Part shown: in pieces, positions 26,474-35,256 of the stretch
Layout: each line of letters starts with the position of its first letter
Numbering within the stretch: the first letter of the stretch is position 1
Assembly (NCBI GenBank): GCA_040772045.1
Contig: JAXGYV010000011.1
Coordinates: 18,268 to 82,267 of the forward strand
Direction of reading: 5' to 3'
From: JAXGYV01 sp040772045
GTDB lineage: Bacteria > Actinomycetota > Thermoleophilia > UBA2241
Length of the DNA stretch: 64,000 nt
Notes under the pieces: model-generated
The model's input: only the letters and a program-made list of their open reading frames with translations
What the model was told of the DNA's origin: nothing
The model's database searches: none
Translations under genes and position numbers: made by a program

Positions 26474-28237
26474 ATCATCAACGGCGTTTCCAGAGCATTT
26501 CGCGTAGCTGCCGTTCTGTTCGACTTCGACGACACGCTCACCACGCCAGGCGCGCTCGACTTCGATCGTATCCGCCGCGATCTCGCCTGCCCGCCCGGTA
26601 CGCCCATTCTCGAGCACATCGCCGGCCTGCCGTCGGCTGAGCAACGCGCCCGCGCCTCCACGCGACTCAACGAACTGGAGCTCGAGGCCGCCGAGCGAGC
26701 GCAACCCAACCCTCACGCCGAGGCGCTCGTCCGGCGCCTTCAAGATACAGGCCTGCCGCTCGGCATCCTCACCCGCAATAGCCGTGCGTCCGTCGAGCGG
26801 GCGCTCCACAACTTCCCCGCGCTGCGGCCCGCGGACTTTCAGGTGATCGTCTCCCGCGACGATCACGTACCGCCGAAACCCGCCGGCGACGGTGTCGCGT
26901 ACGCCGCCCGTCGCCTCGGTGTAGACGTCCGCGAGCTCCTGCTCGTGGGCGACTACATCTTCGACGTGCTGGCCGGCGCGAGCGCCGGTGCGCTCACCGT
27001 GCTCCTGCAACCCGGCGACCTTCTCGACGCCGGCTACGCCGACGTCAGCGCGGAAGGTACACCGCAGTCCACCACGCGGCCTGTCCTCGGCAAGATCTAT
27101 CCCGACGGCACACTCGACCCCGCCCCCGACTGGGTGATCCGCAACCTATCCGACCTCCCCAACCTGGTACGCATGGGTCGACCCTTGCCCGCGGGCAAGT
27201 TTCCGGCCGATCTCTTGGAGACTTTCCTCGACTCCCTGCCGAACGACAACCCCAGTGTTCTCCTGGGACCGCGCCTCGGCAGAGATGTAGCCGCCCTGCG
27301 CGTCGCGCCAACCGATAGTTACAACTCCAGCGAGGAACCGCCGACGCTGGCCGTGGGCGCCGACCCGGTCACCTTTACCACGGACGATATCGGCGCCTGG
27401 GCGGTCCTCGTGAACGCCAACGACATCGCCACCTGCGGTGCTCTGCCACGCTGGTTCTTCGCTACCCTCCTCTTGCCCACCGGCTCCACCCCCTCCCAGG
27501 TCCTCGAGATCCTCCACAGCGTACGGAAGGCGTGCGCGCGCGAGGGCATCGCCTTATGCGGCGGGCACACCGAGATTACCGACGCGGTCGTTCGACCAGT
27601 CGTCAGCGGGGCCATGCTGGGTACGGTCAGCGTCGATGGTCTGGTGGATAAGCGCGCCCTGCGGGAAGGCGACAGCCTGCTGCTCACCAAGCGCGTGGCC
27701 GTAGAAGGGACAACACTCCTGGCCAGCGAGTTGGGCGACGAGCTCCAGCGCCGCGGCATGACCGCGGAAGAGCTGTCAGCGTGCCATTCGCTGCACGACA
27801 AGCTGAGCGTAGTGGCCGACGCCGCCATCGCGGCAAGCGTCCCCGGCGTGAGCGCCATGCACGACGTTACCGAGGGCGGCCTGGCGGCGGCCATAATGGA
27901 GCTCTCGGCCGCTGGCAGGCACGCCATCACCGTTAGTATGGAGGCCATCCCGCTCTACGCGGAGACGCAACGCATCAGCGCCCTCCTCGACATCGATCCG
28001 CTCGGCCTCATCGGCTCCGGCAGCCTGCTCATCTGCTGCCGGCCCGCCGCACGCGCGGCTGTGGCCAATGCATTGTCCACAGCGGGCATTGAGTCGACGG
28101 TCATCGGGAACGTGGGCGCCCCCCTGGACCACTCTGACGGCGTGGTAACAGCCACGCACCACGGAACTCCGGTACCGTGGCCGCACTTCGATGTCGACGA
28201 GGTAGCGCGCGTTCTGAGCGCGCTGCCCCGCGGCTAA
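26474..28237 (+). CDS. HAD hydrolase - AIR synthase-related (HypE-like) fusion protein, start codon unclear
   Basis: The N-terminal half is a HAD phosphatase (VLFDFDDTLTTPG as motif I, LGILTRNSR as motif II, PPKPAGDGVAYAARRLGVD and LLVGDYIFDVLAGASAGA as motifs III/IV). The C-terminal half is an AIR-synthase/HypE/SelD-like ATP-binding fold (LAVGADPVTFTTDDIGAWAV, LCGGHTEITDAVVRPVVSG, LLLTKRVAVEGTTLLASE, MHDVTEGGLAAAIMEL). The HypE C-terminal cysteine is absent (it ends ALPRG), so it is not a hydrogenase maturation enzyme. Reading back from the HAD motif there is no in-frame ATG, GTG or TTG before 26333. An AGGAGG at 26462-26467 stands 6 bases before ATC at 26474, used here as a provisional start. 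A rare start codon or a small sequence error are both possible. Confidence 0.8.
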   Translation: MINGVSRAFRVAAVLFDFDDTLTTPGALDFDRIRRDLACPPGTPILEHIAGLPSAEQRARASTRLNELELEAAERAQPNPHAEALVRRLQDTGLPLGILTRNSRASVERALHNFPALRPADFQVIVSRDDHVPPKPAGDGVAYAARRLGVDVRELLLVGDYIFDVLAGASAGALTVLLQPGDLLDAGYADVSAEGTPQSTTRPVLGKIYPDGTLDPAPDWVIRNLSDLPNLVRMGRPLPAGKFPADLLETFLDSLPNDNPSVLLGPRLGRDVAALRVAPTDSYNSSEEPPTLAVGADPVTFTTDDIGAWAVLVNANDIATCGALPRWFFATLLLPTGSTPSQVLEILHSVRKACAREGIALCGGHTEITDAVVRPVVSGAMLGTVSVDGLVDKRALREGDSLLLTKRVAVEGTTLLASELGDELQRRGMTAEELSACHSLHDKLSVVADAAIAASVPGVSAMHDVTEGGLAAAIMELSAAGRHAITVSMEAIPLYAETQRISALLDIDPLGLIGSGSLLICCRPAARAAVANALSTAGIESTVIGNVGAPLDHSDGVVTATHHGTPVPWPHFDVDEVARVLSALPRG

Positions 28238-28277
28238 ATCGAGAGCCGCCCTCCACAGAGCGACACCGACTGGCTAG

Positions 28278-28985
28278 CTAGTTGGTATCGGTATCGATGA
28301 GATCGCCGGCCGTCACGATGCCGAGCGGAGATTCTGTATCCGCTCCGGTCGCCGTGATGATGGCGGCGAACACCCGCGGCCGGCGCTTCTCCCCTCGCGG
28401 TAGCTCGAACGCCCGTCGCGCTTCCTCCAACGAGGCGTCGCGCGGCAGAAAGGCGCAGCTGCCCCGCGGCTCGTGCTGCAGCGCGTCCGCCACGGTCACC
28501 CCGGCCGGATCGGGCAACTCGCCGTCGATGTTCGCCGCCAGCCAGCGGGCGATGCCCTCCAGCGTGAGCAATGTGTACCGCTCGCCCTCCACGTACACGA
28601 CTACCTGCGAGTAGTCCTTGCCGTGCATGTGCTTCAAAGCCGCGGCCAGCGGCTGATCGGGATCGAAGATCTTCAGGTCGCGCCGAAACGCGGGGATCAG
28701 CCGGACAGGACGCACGATCCCCTCGACGATAGAGCGGAAGCGGGCGAGGCCCCACTCGCTCGGCTCGGCGACGGCATCATGGGGATAGCGCGCCGTATGG
28801 ACCAGCAGGTTCCGGAGGCTCTTGCAGTCGTGAAGCTCTCCGACTAACGAACGATGGATGAAACCCCGGCGCACCGCCTCGTTGACCAGGTTCATGAAGT
28901 CCCAGGGGCGATCGATTCGCAGCACCCGGCGCAGATGCGCATCCAATTCATTGAAAAGGGCGACAAACTCGGCTCCGCGGTCCAT
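28278..28985 (-). CDS. HEPN-like domain plus CBS-pair protein
   Basis: The 235-residue protein has an N-terminal all-helical domain (about 1-95) with SLRNLLVHTARYP, which matches the HEPN R-x4-H motif (Arg58 region). A CBS pair follows (about 105-230): KIFDPDQPLAAALKHMHGKD, then FLPRDASLEEARRAFELP, and SPLGIVTAGDLID at the end. HEPN domains with an intact R-x4-H are often RNases; CBS pairs bind adenine nucleotides. A nucleotide-controlled HEPN protein is therefore a reasonable inference. No antitoxin-like partner is adjacent. GGTGGAGCT precedes the ATG at 28985. The 3' end faces the HAD/AIR-synthase gene, 40 bases away. Confidence 0.78.
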   Translation of the reverse strand: MDRGAEFVALFNELDAHLRRVLRIDRPWDFMNLVNEAVRRGFIHRSLVGELHDCKSLRNLLVHTARYPHDAVAEPSEWGLARFRSIVEGIVRPVRLIPAFRRDLKIFDPDQPLAAALKHMHGKDYSQVVVYVEGERYTLLTLEGIARWLAANIDGELPDPAGVTVADALQHEPRGSCAFLPRDASLEEARRAFELPRGEKRRPRVFAAIITATGADTESPLGIVTAGDLIDTDTN

Positions 28986-29091
28986 AGCTCCACCTTATCG
29001 CGTCAGCACTCGACGAAGCCACCGCATGCGACGCGGCGTTCACGCTAAGAAGAGGGTGAGAGATGCTTCGGAGAGTCTCGGCGTGCGACGT

Positions 29092-30159
29092 TCAGTCGGT
29101 GCCAAACGCCCACTCGTAGCAGGGTCCCCACCACGCGGGGCCCTTCCCCATCTTGATGGCCAGGGCCGTCGCCTTAATCTGCGCGGCGCCATTGAAGATG
29201 CTCTCTTTACGCCATGGATTCCACGACGCCTCCCACGTGGCCGGATAGTACTGAAACAGGCCACAAAACTGGTCGCCGGCACCGCCGATGACCGACGGAT
29301 TACCGCCCGACTCGATCATCATCAATCGGTAGAGCCCCGTAGCGCTGATCCCGTTCCGTTCGGCGGCCTCGTGAATGAGCGGCCACCACCCGTCGCTGTT
29401 CTCGCCGCCCTGGTCGCCCTGACCGGAGTACTCACCCGTCGCGGGGCCCAGCGCCGGACGTACTACGACGACTGGCCGTCGTAACTGAGCCTCCAACCGC
29501 TCGATCTCGTCACGAAGGCCCGCCAAGACGGCCTGGCGTTGGTGAAGTGAAGCCTCGATACGTTCCTTCTCTTTCGCCCGTTGGGTTACCAGTTGCCGAG
29601 CCGCCGTCTGCGCGGCCACGAGGCGCAGACGCTGTTCGAGCACCTCGGCACGCGCGCTCTCCATATCGGCGACGATGTGCTCGTCGTACTGTCTGAGCTT
29701 TCTCAGGAACGTCAGTTCGTGAACCATCTCGTTGAAGCTCGCGCTGTTCACCAACACGTCGATCAAACTCGTTTGCCGCTCCTTGTACATGGCCACGGCT
29801 CGTTCGCTCAGCGCCTCCTCGGCCAGCGCTAGTTCGAACTCAGCTACTTTCAGCCTCTTCTCGTTTCGGCGGATGTCGGCATCGAGCACGCGCAAACGCC
29901 GAGTTGCATCGACGAACCGCGCCACGATGTCGTCGAGCGCGTGGTCCAGTGAGCTGATCTCGGTCGAAATGGCGCGCGCCCGCGCTCGTTGATCGGCGAG
30001 ACTGGGATTGGCATGCGCCGCAGTCGCCCACAGGGCGAACAAGGAAACAGCCAAGGCGAGCAGAATTACTCCTCCGGTAAGGAGTCTGCGCCGCGAAGAT
30101 GTCGCGCTGGTGGAGAGCTCAGTCCGCTCTCCTCGTCCACGCGATGATGTGTTAGTCAT
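29092..30159 (-). CDS. secreted coiled-coil protein with C-terminal transglycosylase-like domain
   Basis: The 355-residue protein has a basic N-terminus and a signal helix (GGVILLALAVSLFALWATAA, ending AHA). A long coiled coil spans about 55-240 (includes FELALAEEALSERAVAMYKE and FNEMVHELTFLRKLRQYDEH). After a Gly/Ser linker a C-terminal SLT/resuscitation-type lytic domain follows: GLYRLMMIESGGNPSVIG, with Glu as expected catalytic acid, then CGLFQYYPATWEASWNPWRK. It probably cleaves peptidoglycan outside the membrane under control of the coiled coil. The ATG at 30159 is chosen because GGGAGG lies upstream. It shares its N-terminal design with the NlpC/P60 gene at 32432-33499. Confidence 0.85.
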   Translation of the reverse strand: MTNTSSRGRGERTELSTSATSSRRRLLTGGVILLALAVSLFALWATAAHANPSLADQRARARAISTEISSLDHALDDIVARFVDATRRLRVLDADIRRNEKRLKVAEFELALAEEALSERAVAMYKERQTSLIDVLVNSASFNEMVHELTFLRKLRQYDEHIVADMESARAEVLEQRLRLVAAQTAARQLVTQRAKEKERIEASLHQRQAVLAGLRDEIERLEAQLRRPVVVVRPALGPATGEYSGQGDQGGENSDGWWPLIHEAAERNGISATGLYRLMMIESGGNPSVIGGAGDQFCGLFQYYPATWEASWNPWRKESIFNGAAQIKATALAIKMGKGPAWWGPCYEWAFGTD

Positions 30160-30374
30160 GCAGGCCTCCCTCGCCGACAGAGGTGCGCGCACTTCGCGTA
30201 CACGGAGTGCGCAGCTCAGCGTGCTCGGGGCTCACAGAAGGCGTGTGAGACATGGTCTCCACCGGCCTCTGGCTGACCGGCGCACGATACCACTACTCTC
30301 AAGTCGATTGGAAGGCGTAGTCTAAGGCTTGCGCCGAGGGTTATACTTGATTTCCGCACTGTCGCCGAAGCCTT

Positions 30375-30392
30375 AAGTCTCACCTGAGACTT
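30375..30392. repeat. inverted repeat between the VWA and transglycosylase genes
   Basis: AAGTCTCA and TGAGACTT form a perfect 8-base inverted repeat around a 2-base spacer (30375-30392). It lies downstream of the VWA gene and upstream of the transglycosylase-like gene. It could be a weak terminator (no T run) or an operator. The rest of 30160-30440 holds no gene. Confidence 0.45.
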
Positions 30393-30440
30393 CTCTCAAG
30401 CTGACCACAATCCTCGCATCAGGTGCTTCTTGATACCCGC

Positions 30441-31175
30441 CTACCGCAGTAGTTTGTCGGCAATATCCACCATTCGCTGCGGGAGTTCCTGGAGAGAACG
30501 TACACGGAATAGATCCCCTCTCCCCAGGTGCGCCAGCCGGCGACAGAGCCACTCATTCATCTTGTAGTCTTCAGTGAGAAGTACGTGTAGATGAGGGAAT
30601 GTGGCCGCCACGGAGGTTGGGTCTCCCCCACGCGTGTACACGCCATCCGTGATCAGCAGGCCGTACTGCCTCGGATTCCGGCCGCGCAAGAGTTCGCGAG
30701 CTCCAACCTTCAACGCATCTTCGATGTTGGTGTAGCCACGACACGGCTGGCGCAGCATCTCTCTGACCACGGCCTCCGGCGGGGCCCTCTCACCAAGCCT
30801 GCTGACGACATGAGCGGTGTTCTCGAACACGACCACACCCAAATCTCGCGCTCTCATCTTCAACGCGAAAACCGCCGCCGCCACCGCCGCAAGCGCCATG
30901 TTCGTACCGCTCATACTCAGCGACATGTCCATCATGAGGACGATCTGCGTGCGGCGCTCTTCGCGGCGCTCGACGATCCAGTCGTCGCGCTCGGGGTGCT
31001 CCTTCCCCAGGATGTTCTCGATGGTAGCATCGATCTCAAGTTCACCTTGAGACCCCTGCGAATACTCCTGAAGCGGCTCGCGTACTGAGTGAGTCGGCCC
31101 CCGCAACGGCCCCACGAGACGAGCCGCTCGCTCCAGCACGGAGCGGACGGCCAGGCGCTCGGCATGCTCGCGCAT
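30441..31175 (-). CDS. VWA-domain protein, CoxE/MoxR-partner type
   Basis: The 244-residue product has a von Willebrand A domain with the metal-ion site D83-M-S85-L-S87 (MMDMSLSMSG), a Thr (CRGYTNIEDALKVG) and LLITDGVYTRGGDP. It follows a MoxR ATPase gene, the usual partner; such pairs act as metal-insertion or complex-remodelling chaperones. The frame stays open upstream of 31175 to the MoxR stop at 31388 and reads like coding sequence (LEFDPIEYFTARYHLPAEAI; DGWQIATRLTRPGCEIEVPG), but no ATG, GTG or TTG is found there. The true start is therefore unresolved; a CTG overlapping the MoxR stop or a frameshift is possible. Confidence 0.82.
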   Translation of the reverse strand: MREHAERLAVRSVLERAARLVGPLRGPTHSVREPLQEYSQGSQGELEIDATIENILGKEHPERDDWIVERREERRTQIVLMMDMSLSMSGTNMALAAVAAAVFALKMRARDLGVVVFENTAHVVSRLGERAPPEAVVREMLRQPCRGYTNIEDALKVGARELLRGRNPRQYGLLITDGVYTRGGDPTSVAATFPHLHVLLTEDYKMNEWLCRRLAHLGRGDLFRVRSLQELPQRMVDIADKLLR

Positions 31176-31387
31176 TCCCGGTACTTCGATCTCACACCCC
31201 GGGCGCGTCAGACGCGTCGCGATCTGCCAGCCATCGATGGCTTCGGCCGGCAGATGATATCGGGCAGTGAAGTACTCGATGGGATCGAACTCGAGCTCTG
31301 GTTCCCGCGTGCAGCCGAGGAGCGGCTGCTCGACCTCCTCAGCTGCGGAGGGACCAGGCTCCCCGATGGGACGCGCAGGGGCGTCCC

Positions 31388-32293
31388 TCAGACTTTTGGG
31401 GCATTGGCCGCAACTGGTTTATCGTAGCCGGCCTGGAGCTGAGCGAGATCGCTGTGAAGAACCGTCGCCAGGATCTCCTCGATAGCGACGTTCACGTCGG
31501 CGCCCAGCTCGTCCTTGGCCTCCGTGCGCGTAGTAAGAGCCGCTCTGGCCGCCGTGCTCAGAGCGGCATTCATCTCCTCGCCAGTCGCTACCAGCCGCTG
31601 AGCGATCGCGACCATGGCGATGGCCGCACGCACACTGGCCCCCTTCTTGAAGCGCGGGTGCACACGCGTTGCCCTCACCACCGACACCGCACGCCAGAGG
31701 AGGAGTTCGTCCTGGCAACCAGTCTCGGCGGCGGTGATGCGAACCTCCTCGGGCGCGCTCTGGTAGTCGAGCCGTACGTGCTCGAAGCGGTCTCGCAAGG
31801 CTTCGGAGAGATGGCCGGTAGCGATGTACTCGACCGGATTCTGCGTAGCGATCACTTGAAAACCCCACGCCGCACGTACCGTGCCGATGCGCGGGACGAT
31901 CAGCAGCCTCTCGTCCAGGGCTGGAAGAAGGACGTTCTGGACGGTCTCGGGCATACGATTGAGCTCGTTGATGAAGAGCACGGCCCCCTCGGTCATGGCG
32001 CGTGCCAGGGGGCCGGGGAAGAATGAGTCCTCGCAGTACCCCTTCTTGAGGACAAGCGGAGGATCAAACCATCCGGTCAGTTTGCTCTCGGAGTAGCGAT
32101 CGTCGCCATCGACGCGAATCGTGGAACGCCCAAGATGACGGCATACCGCCAGAGCGATCGTCGTCTTCCCCACCCCCACGGGGCCCTCGAAGAGGACGTG
32201 CCGACCGCTCTCGAGCACGGCGAGTGACAGAGCGAGCTCGTGTTCCCGCCCCACAATGCCGTGCTCCTCCTGAATCTTGCGGACGGGTACCAT
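31388..32293 (-). CDS. MoxR-family AAA+ ATPase
   Basis: The 301-residue protein has the MoxR-type AAA+ core: Walker A FEGPVGVGKTTIA (about residue 36), Walker B region GAVLFINELNRMPETVQNVL, sensor 1 VIATQNPVEY and arginine-finger region SEALRDRFEHVRLDY. Members work as chaperones with VWA-domain proteins, and a VWA gene follows immediately (overlapping or adjacent, depending on its start). The length fits. The ATG at 32293 has no strong Shine-Dalgarno. The pair lies between two coiled-coil wall hydrolases, so a role in envelope assembly is possible but unproven. Confidence 0.9.
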   Translation of the reverse strand: MVPVRKIQEEHGIVGREHELALSLAVLESGRHVLFEGPVGVGKTTIALAVCRHLGRSTIRVDGDDRYSESKLTGWFDPPLVLKKGYCEDSFFPGPLARAMTEGAVLFINELNRMPETVQNVLLPALDERLLIVPRIGTVRAAWGFQVIATQNPVEYIATGHLSEALRDRFEHVRLDYQSAPEEVRITAAETGCQDELLLWRAVSVVRATRVHPRFKKGASVRAAIAMVAIAQRLVATGEEMNAALSTAARAALTTRTEAKDELGADVNVAIEEILATVLHSDLAQLQAGYDKPVAANAPKV

Positions 32294-32431
32294 ACCTCAC
32301 CCCGCTCTCTCCACCATGTCGCGTCTCTCCGAGTGTACCAGGGCGTGAGCGATGCTTCTCTAGGAGAACGATGCGCGCGAGCACCGTGCCACCACGACCA
32401 CGCCCCGGAGGGCACCAATCGCCGTTATGAC

Positions 32432-33499
32432 CTACGGCAAACGGACGGCGTACTGCCAGCCGAGAAGGCTCGTGTAGCTGACGACCGCTCCCGTATGCGG
32501 CGCGTGGATCACCGTGCCGTTTCCGGCATACATGCCAACGTGATAGGACACGGGATACCCCTTGAACACGAGATCGCCTGGAGTAAGAGCGGTCATCGGA
32601 ACGGGCCGGCCCATGTTTTGCTGGTAGCCGGAGTAGTGTGGCAGAGAGATGCCGATCTGCGCGTAGCAGTACATCACCAGGCCGGAGCAGTCGAAGCCCA
32701 CATTGGGATCTGCCGCGGCGTAAACATAGGGCACACCTAGATAGCGTTTCGCGATCTCGATGACCTCCGGGTGACCTGGACCAGCCGGTCCGGGGGGAAT
32801 CTCGCGCGGATTCCGCCAAATGGCGTTCCGCGCCGCCGCGGCGGCGGCTCTGGCGGCCCTGGCGGCCGCGGCGGCCTCCTCGCGCTCGATACGCTTGATC
32901 TCCTTCTCCACCCCACGCAGCATCACACGACGAGCCGCTAGTGTTGACTCGATGTTCTGCTTCTTCGCCTTTATGTCGGCCACGAGGCGCCGGATCTCCG
33001 CGCGATCTTCGACCAGTTGTTCACGCTTGGCTTGCACGGCAGCCTCGCGCCGTTCCACCTCGTCGACGATCTCGGAGTCCCGCTCGCTAATCTGGCGAAC
33101 AGTGTGGAGCTGGGAGGCCAGCTCGTCGAAGCTCCGCGAGGCGAAGATGACGTCGACGATGTCGATCGGCCGCTGCTTGTACATGGCAACCACCCGATTT
33201 CGCAGTGTCTCGCGAGAGACACGGAGATCGAAGCGGGCGACCTTCAGTTCACGCGTACTCTTGGCCACTCGCTCTTCAGCCTGGTCAAGCTGGAGGTTCG
33301 CCAGGTTGTAACGTTCGATGGTCTGCTCCAGCGCCACATCGAGCACCTCCAACTGGCGGCGGATCCGCTGAGCCTTTGCCTTCGCCGCGGCCTTCTGCTC
33401 CGCCAGGGGGACAGCCTCGCCGACGCGCGGCAGCGCCAGTGGTAGCACGAACATCGCTAAGAATATGCCTATGACCAGAGAACGCCTGATATTCGTCAT
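32432..33499 (-). CDS. secreted coiled-coil NlpC/P60 peptidoglycan hydrolase
   Basis: The 355-residue protein has a signal peptide (residues 1-30, ending VGEAV), a long coiled coil (about 33-215) that includes RNRVVAMYKQRPIDIVDVIF, an Ala/Arg-rich linker and a C-terminal NlpC/P60 domain. The catalytic Cys271 lies in GFDCSGLVMYCYAQ, and the histidine in YPVSYHVGMYAGNGTVIHA. Such RipA-like enzymes cut stem peptides of peptidoglycan. The coiled-coil half resembles that of the gene at 29092-30159: both carry an AMYK motif (AVAMYKERQ, VVAMYKQRP) at the same place and both proteins have 355 residues. GAGGTGAGGG precedes the ATG. Confidence 0.9.
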   Translation of the reverse strand: MTNIRRSLVIGIFLAMFVLPLALPRVGEAVPLAEQKAAAKAKAQRIRRQLEVLDVALEQTIERYNLANLQLDQAEERVAKSTRELKVARFDLRVSRETLRNRVVAMYKQRPIDIVDVIFASRSFDELASQLHTVRQISERDSEIVDEVERREAAVQAKREQLVEDRAEIRRLVADIKAKKQNIESTLAARRVMLRGVEKEIKRIEREEAAAAARAARAAAAAARNAIWRNPREIPPGPAGPGHPEVIEIAKRYLGVPYVYAAADPNVGFDCSGLVMYCYAQIGISLPHYSGYQQNMGRPVPMTALTPGDLVFKGYPVSYHVGMYAGNGTVIHAPHTGAVVSYTSLLGWQYAVRLP

Positions 33500-34066
33500 C
33501 CCTCACCTCGGTCCGACACAGGAGAGCTCAGCTCCATCGGTGGCGACGAGCGCCCGACACGAGTGTGGTCTGTTGTTCGCGATTATCGGCGGTGCTCCTG
33601 CTGGCTTGAGCATTCCGCACCGCCAACGGCATCCTGACTCACGCTCGTGGCAAACCGCAGCTGGTATGTCGACCGCCCCAGGAAGATAACCCGATACGGC
33701 AGCGCTCTGGAGCCGCCGAGCGTGTGCTCTTCAGTGGGTACACATAGTCGCGAGCTTACGCGATCGCGATTCCGCCGTGCAACCCCAACCAAGTACGTTC
33801 CTCACAGGAGCCCTCTTCCCCCAGCGCCCAGCGTATGCTCCCCCGATTCATGGCAGGACGTCTTCGCCATGGCAACGGCGGTATGAACTGCCAACGTCCT
33901 CGGGGTACAATGAGCATGGTCACGGGGCCTGAACACGAACGCTCAAGCCTACGGACGGTAAATATCCCGGTCACTCTACTTCCATCGCTCCCCGTGACGA
34001 TCTCGAGGCTCTCGGTGGAGTTCTTCGCCGCACGGAGCATAGCGCATCCCACGAACAGGCCACTCC
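33500..34066. other. divergent intergenic region upstream of rpoD, no gene seen
   Basis: This 567-base region lies between the minus-strand NlpC/P60 gene and the plus-strand rpoD gene. It must hold both promoters. I looked for a ydaO/c-di-AMP riboswitch upstream of the NlpC gene and did not find its conserved blocks. A modest hairpin (GGCGGTGC with GCACCGCC, near 33589-33625) is the only notable structure. Confidence 0.4.
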
Positions 34067-35218
34067 ATGAAGAACAGCAGCACAGTAGCGACAATCGACT
34101 CACCCACAGCCCGTGACGTGGCAGAAGCCATCGAGCCCCTCGAGCCGCCAATCGACGAGGTACGCGAGCTCGTGGCAGAGGGACGCGAGCAAGGGTATCT
34201 CACCGGTGATCGCATCGCCGACGCACTGGCCGACGTAGAACTCACCCCCGACCAGATCGACAGCATCTTCCTGCTCTTCGCCGACCTAGGTGTAGACATT
34301 ATCGAGGGGGACGAGCCCGTACCGGACAGCAACCTCAGCGCCAAACCGGAGGACGAGGTGCCTCCCAAACTCGACCTGTCGGTGAAGACGCCCACCAGCG
34401 ATCCGGTTCGTATGTATCTCAAAGAGATTGGTAAGGTCCCCCTCCTGACGGTCGAGGAAGAAGTGGCGCTCGCCAAACGCATCGAGCACGGTGACATGAA
34501 CGCCAAGCGGAAGCTCACGGAAGCCAACCTGCGCTTGGTGGTCTCCATCGCGAAGCGGCACGTGGGCCGCGGCCCCTCCCTTCTCGACCTCATCCAAGAG
34601 GGTAACCTCGGCCTCATCCGGGCGGTCGAGAAGTTCGACTACCATCGCGGCTTCAAGTTCTCCACCTACGCGACCTGGTGGATCCGCCAGGCGATCTCGC
34701 GCGGCATCGCCGATCAGGCCCGCACCATCCGTATCCCCGTGCACATGGTCGAGCGGATCAACAAGCTCAGCCGCGTGCAGCGTGAGCTTCGCCGGAGCAT
34801 TGGTCGTGAGCCGACCGCCGAAGAGATCGCCACCGAGATGGACACAACGCCGGAGAAAGTGCGCGACATCATCAGGATCAAGCAAGAGCCGATGAGCCTC
34901 GAGTCGCCGGTCGGCGAGGAGGGAGACGCGCAACTCGGCGACTTCATCGAAGACCATCAGGCCGTAGAACCGGTCGAGCGAGTCAATGAGATCTTGCAGA
35001 ACGAAGAGCTCAGCCAAGTGCTGAGCACTCTCACGCGCCGTGAGCGCACGGTAATCGAACTGCGCTACGGGCTCAAGGGCGAGGCTCCGCGAACTCTCGA
35101 AGAGGTTGGTCGGTGCTTTGGCCTTACCCGAGAGCGCATCCGCCAGATCGAAGCCAAGACGCTCGCCAAGCTCGTGAGCCTTCGCCAGTCGCAAGGCTTG
35201 CGCGAATTCCTCGAATAG
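34067..35218 (+). CDS. rpoD: primary RNA polymerase sigma factor, RpoD/SigA
   Basis: The 383-residue protein has an acidic N-terminal region (about 20-95, sigma 1.1-like), region 1.2 (SDPVRMYLKEIGKVPLLT), region 2 with NLRLVVSIAKRHVGRG and GFKFSTYATWWIRQAISR, region 3 with PVHMVERINKLSRVQREL, and region 4 with LTRRERTVIELRYGL and GLTRERIRQIEAKTLAKL. All match the primary sigma-70 group; the -10 recognition sequence TWWIRQAI is intact. It directs core RNA polymerase to housekeeping promoters. It stands alone on the plus strand and converges with the SnoaL-like gene 38 bases away. Confidence 0.95.
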   Translation: MKNSSTVATIDSPTARDVAEAIEPLEPPIDEVRELVAEGREQGYLTGDRIADALADVELTPDQIDSIFLLFADLGVDIIEGDEPVPDSNLSAKPEDEVPPKLDLSVKTPTSDPVRMYLKEIGKVPLLTVEEEVALAKRIEHGDMNAKRKLTEANLRLVVSIAKRHVGRGPSLLDLIQEGNLGLIRAVEKFDYHRGFKFSTYATWWIRQAISRGIADQARTIRIPVHMVERINKLSRVQRELRRSIGREPTAEEIATEMDTTPEKVRDIIRIKQEPMSLESPVGEEGDAQLGDFIEDHQAVEPVERVNEILQNEELSQVLSTLTRRERTVIELRYGLKGEAPRTLEEVGRCFGLTRERIRQIEAKTLAKLVSLRQSQGLREFLE

Positions 35219-35256
35219 CCGCTCGGTCAAGCTCTTCCGACCGGTAAAACCTCAGC

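Noticed and set aside
25933..26709. Minus-strand frame across the helical protein and HAD gene start
   Set aside because: It overlaps the start region of the HAD/AIR-synthase gene on the other strand and has no conserved content.
26474..28237. Annotation of the AIR-synthase half as hydrogenase maturation protein HypE
   Set aside because: The C-terminal cysteine motif of HypE is missing, an HAD domain is fused, and no other hyp gene is near.
33500..33760. ydaO (c-di-AMP) riboswitch upstream of the NlpC/P60 gene
   Set aside because: Often found before such genes in actinobacteria, but the conserved sequence blocks are not visible here; the same holds for 30160-30440.
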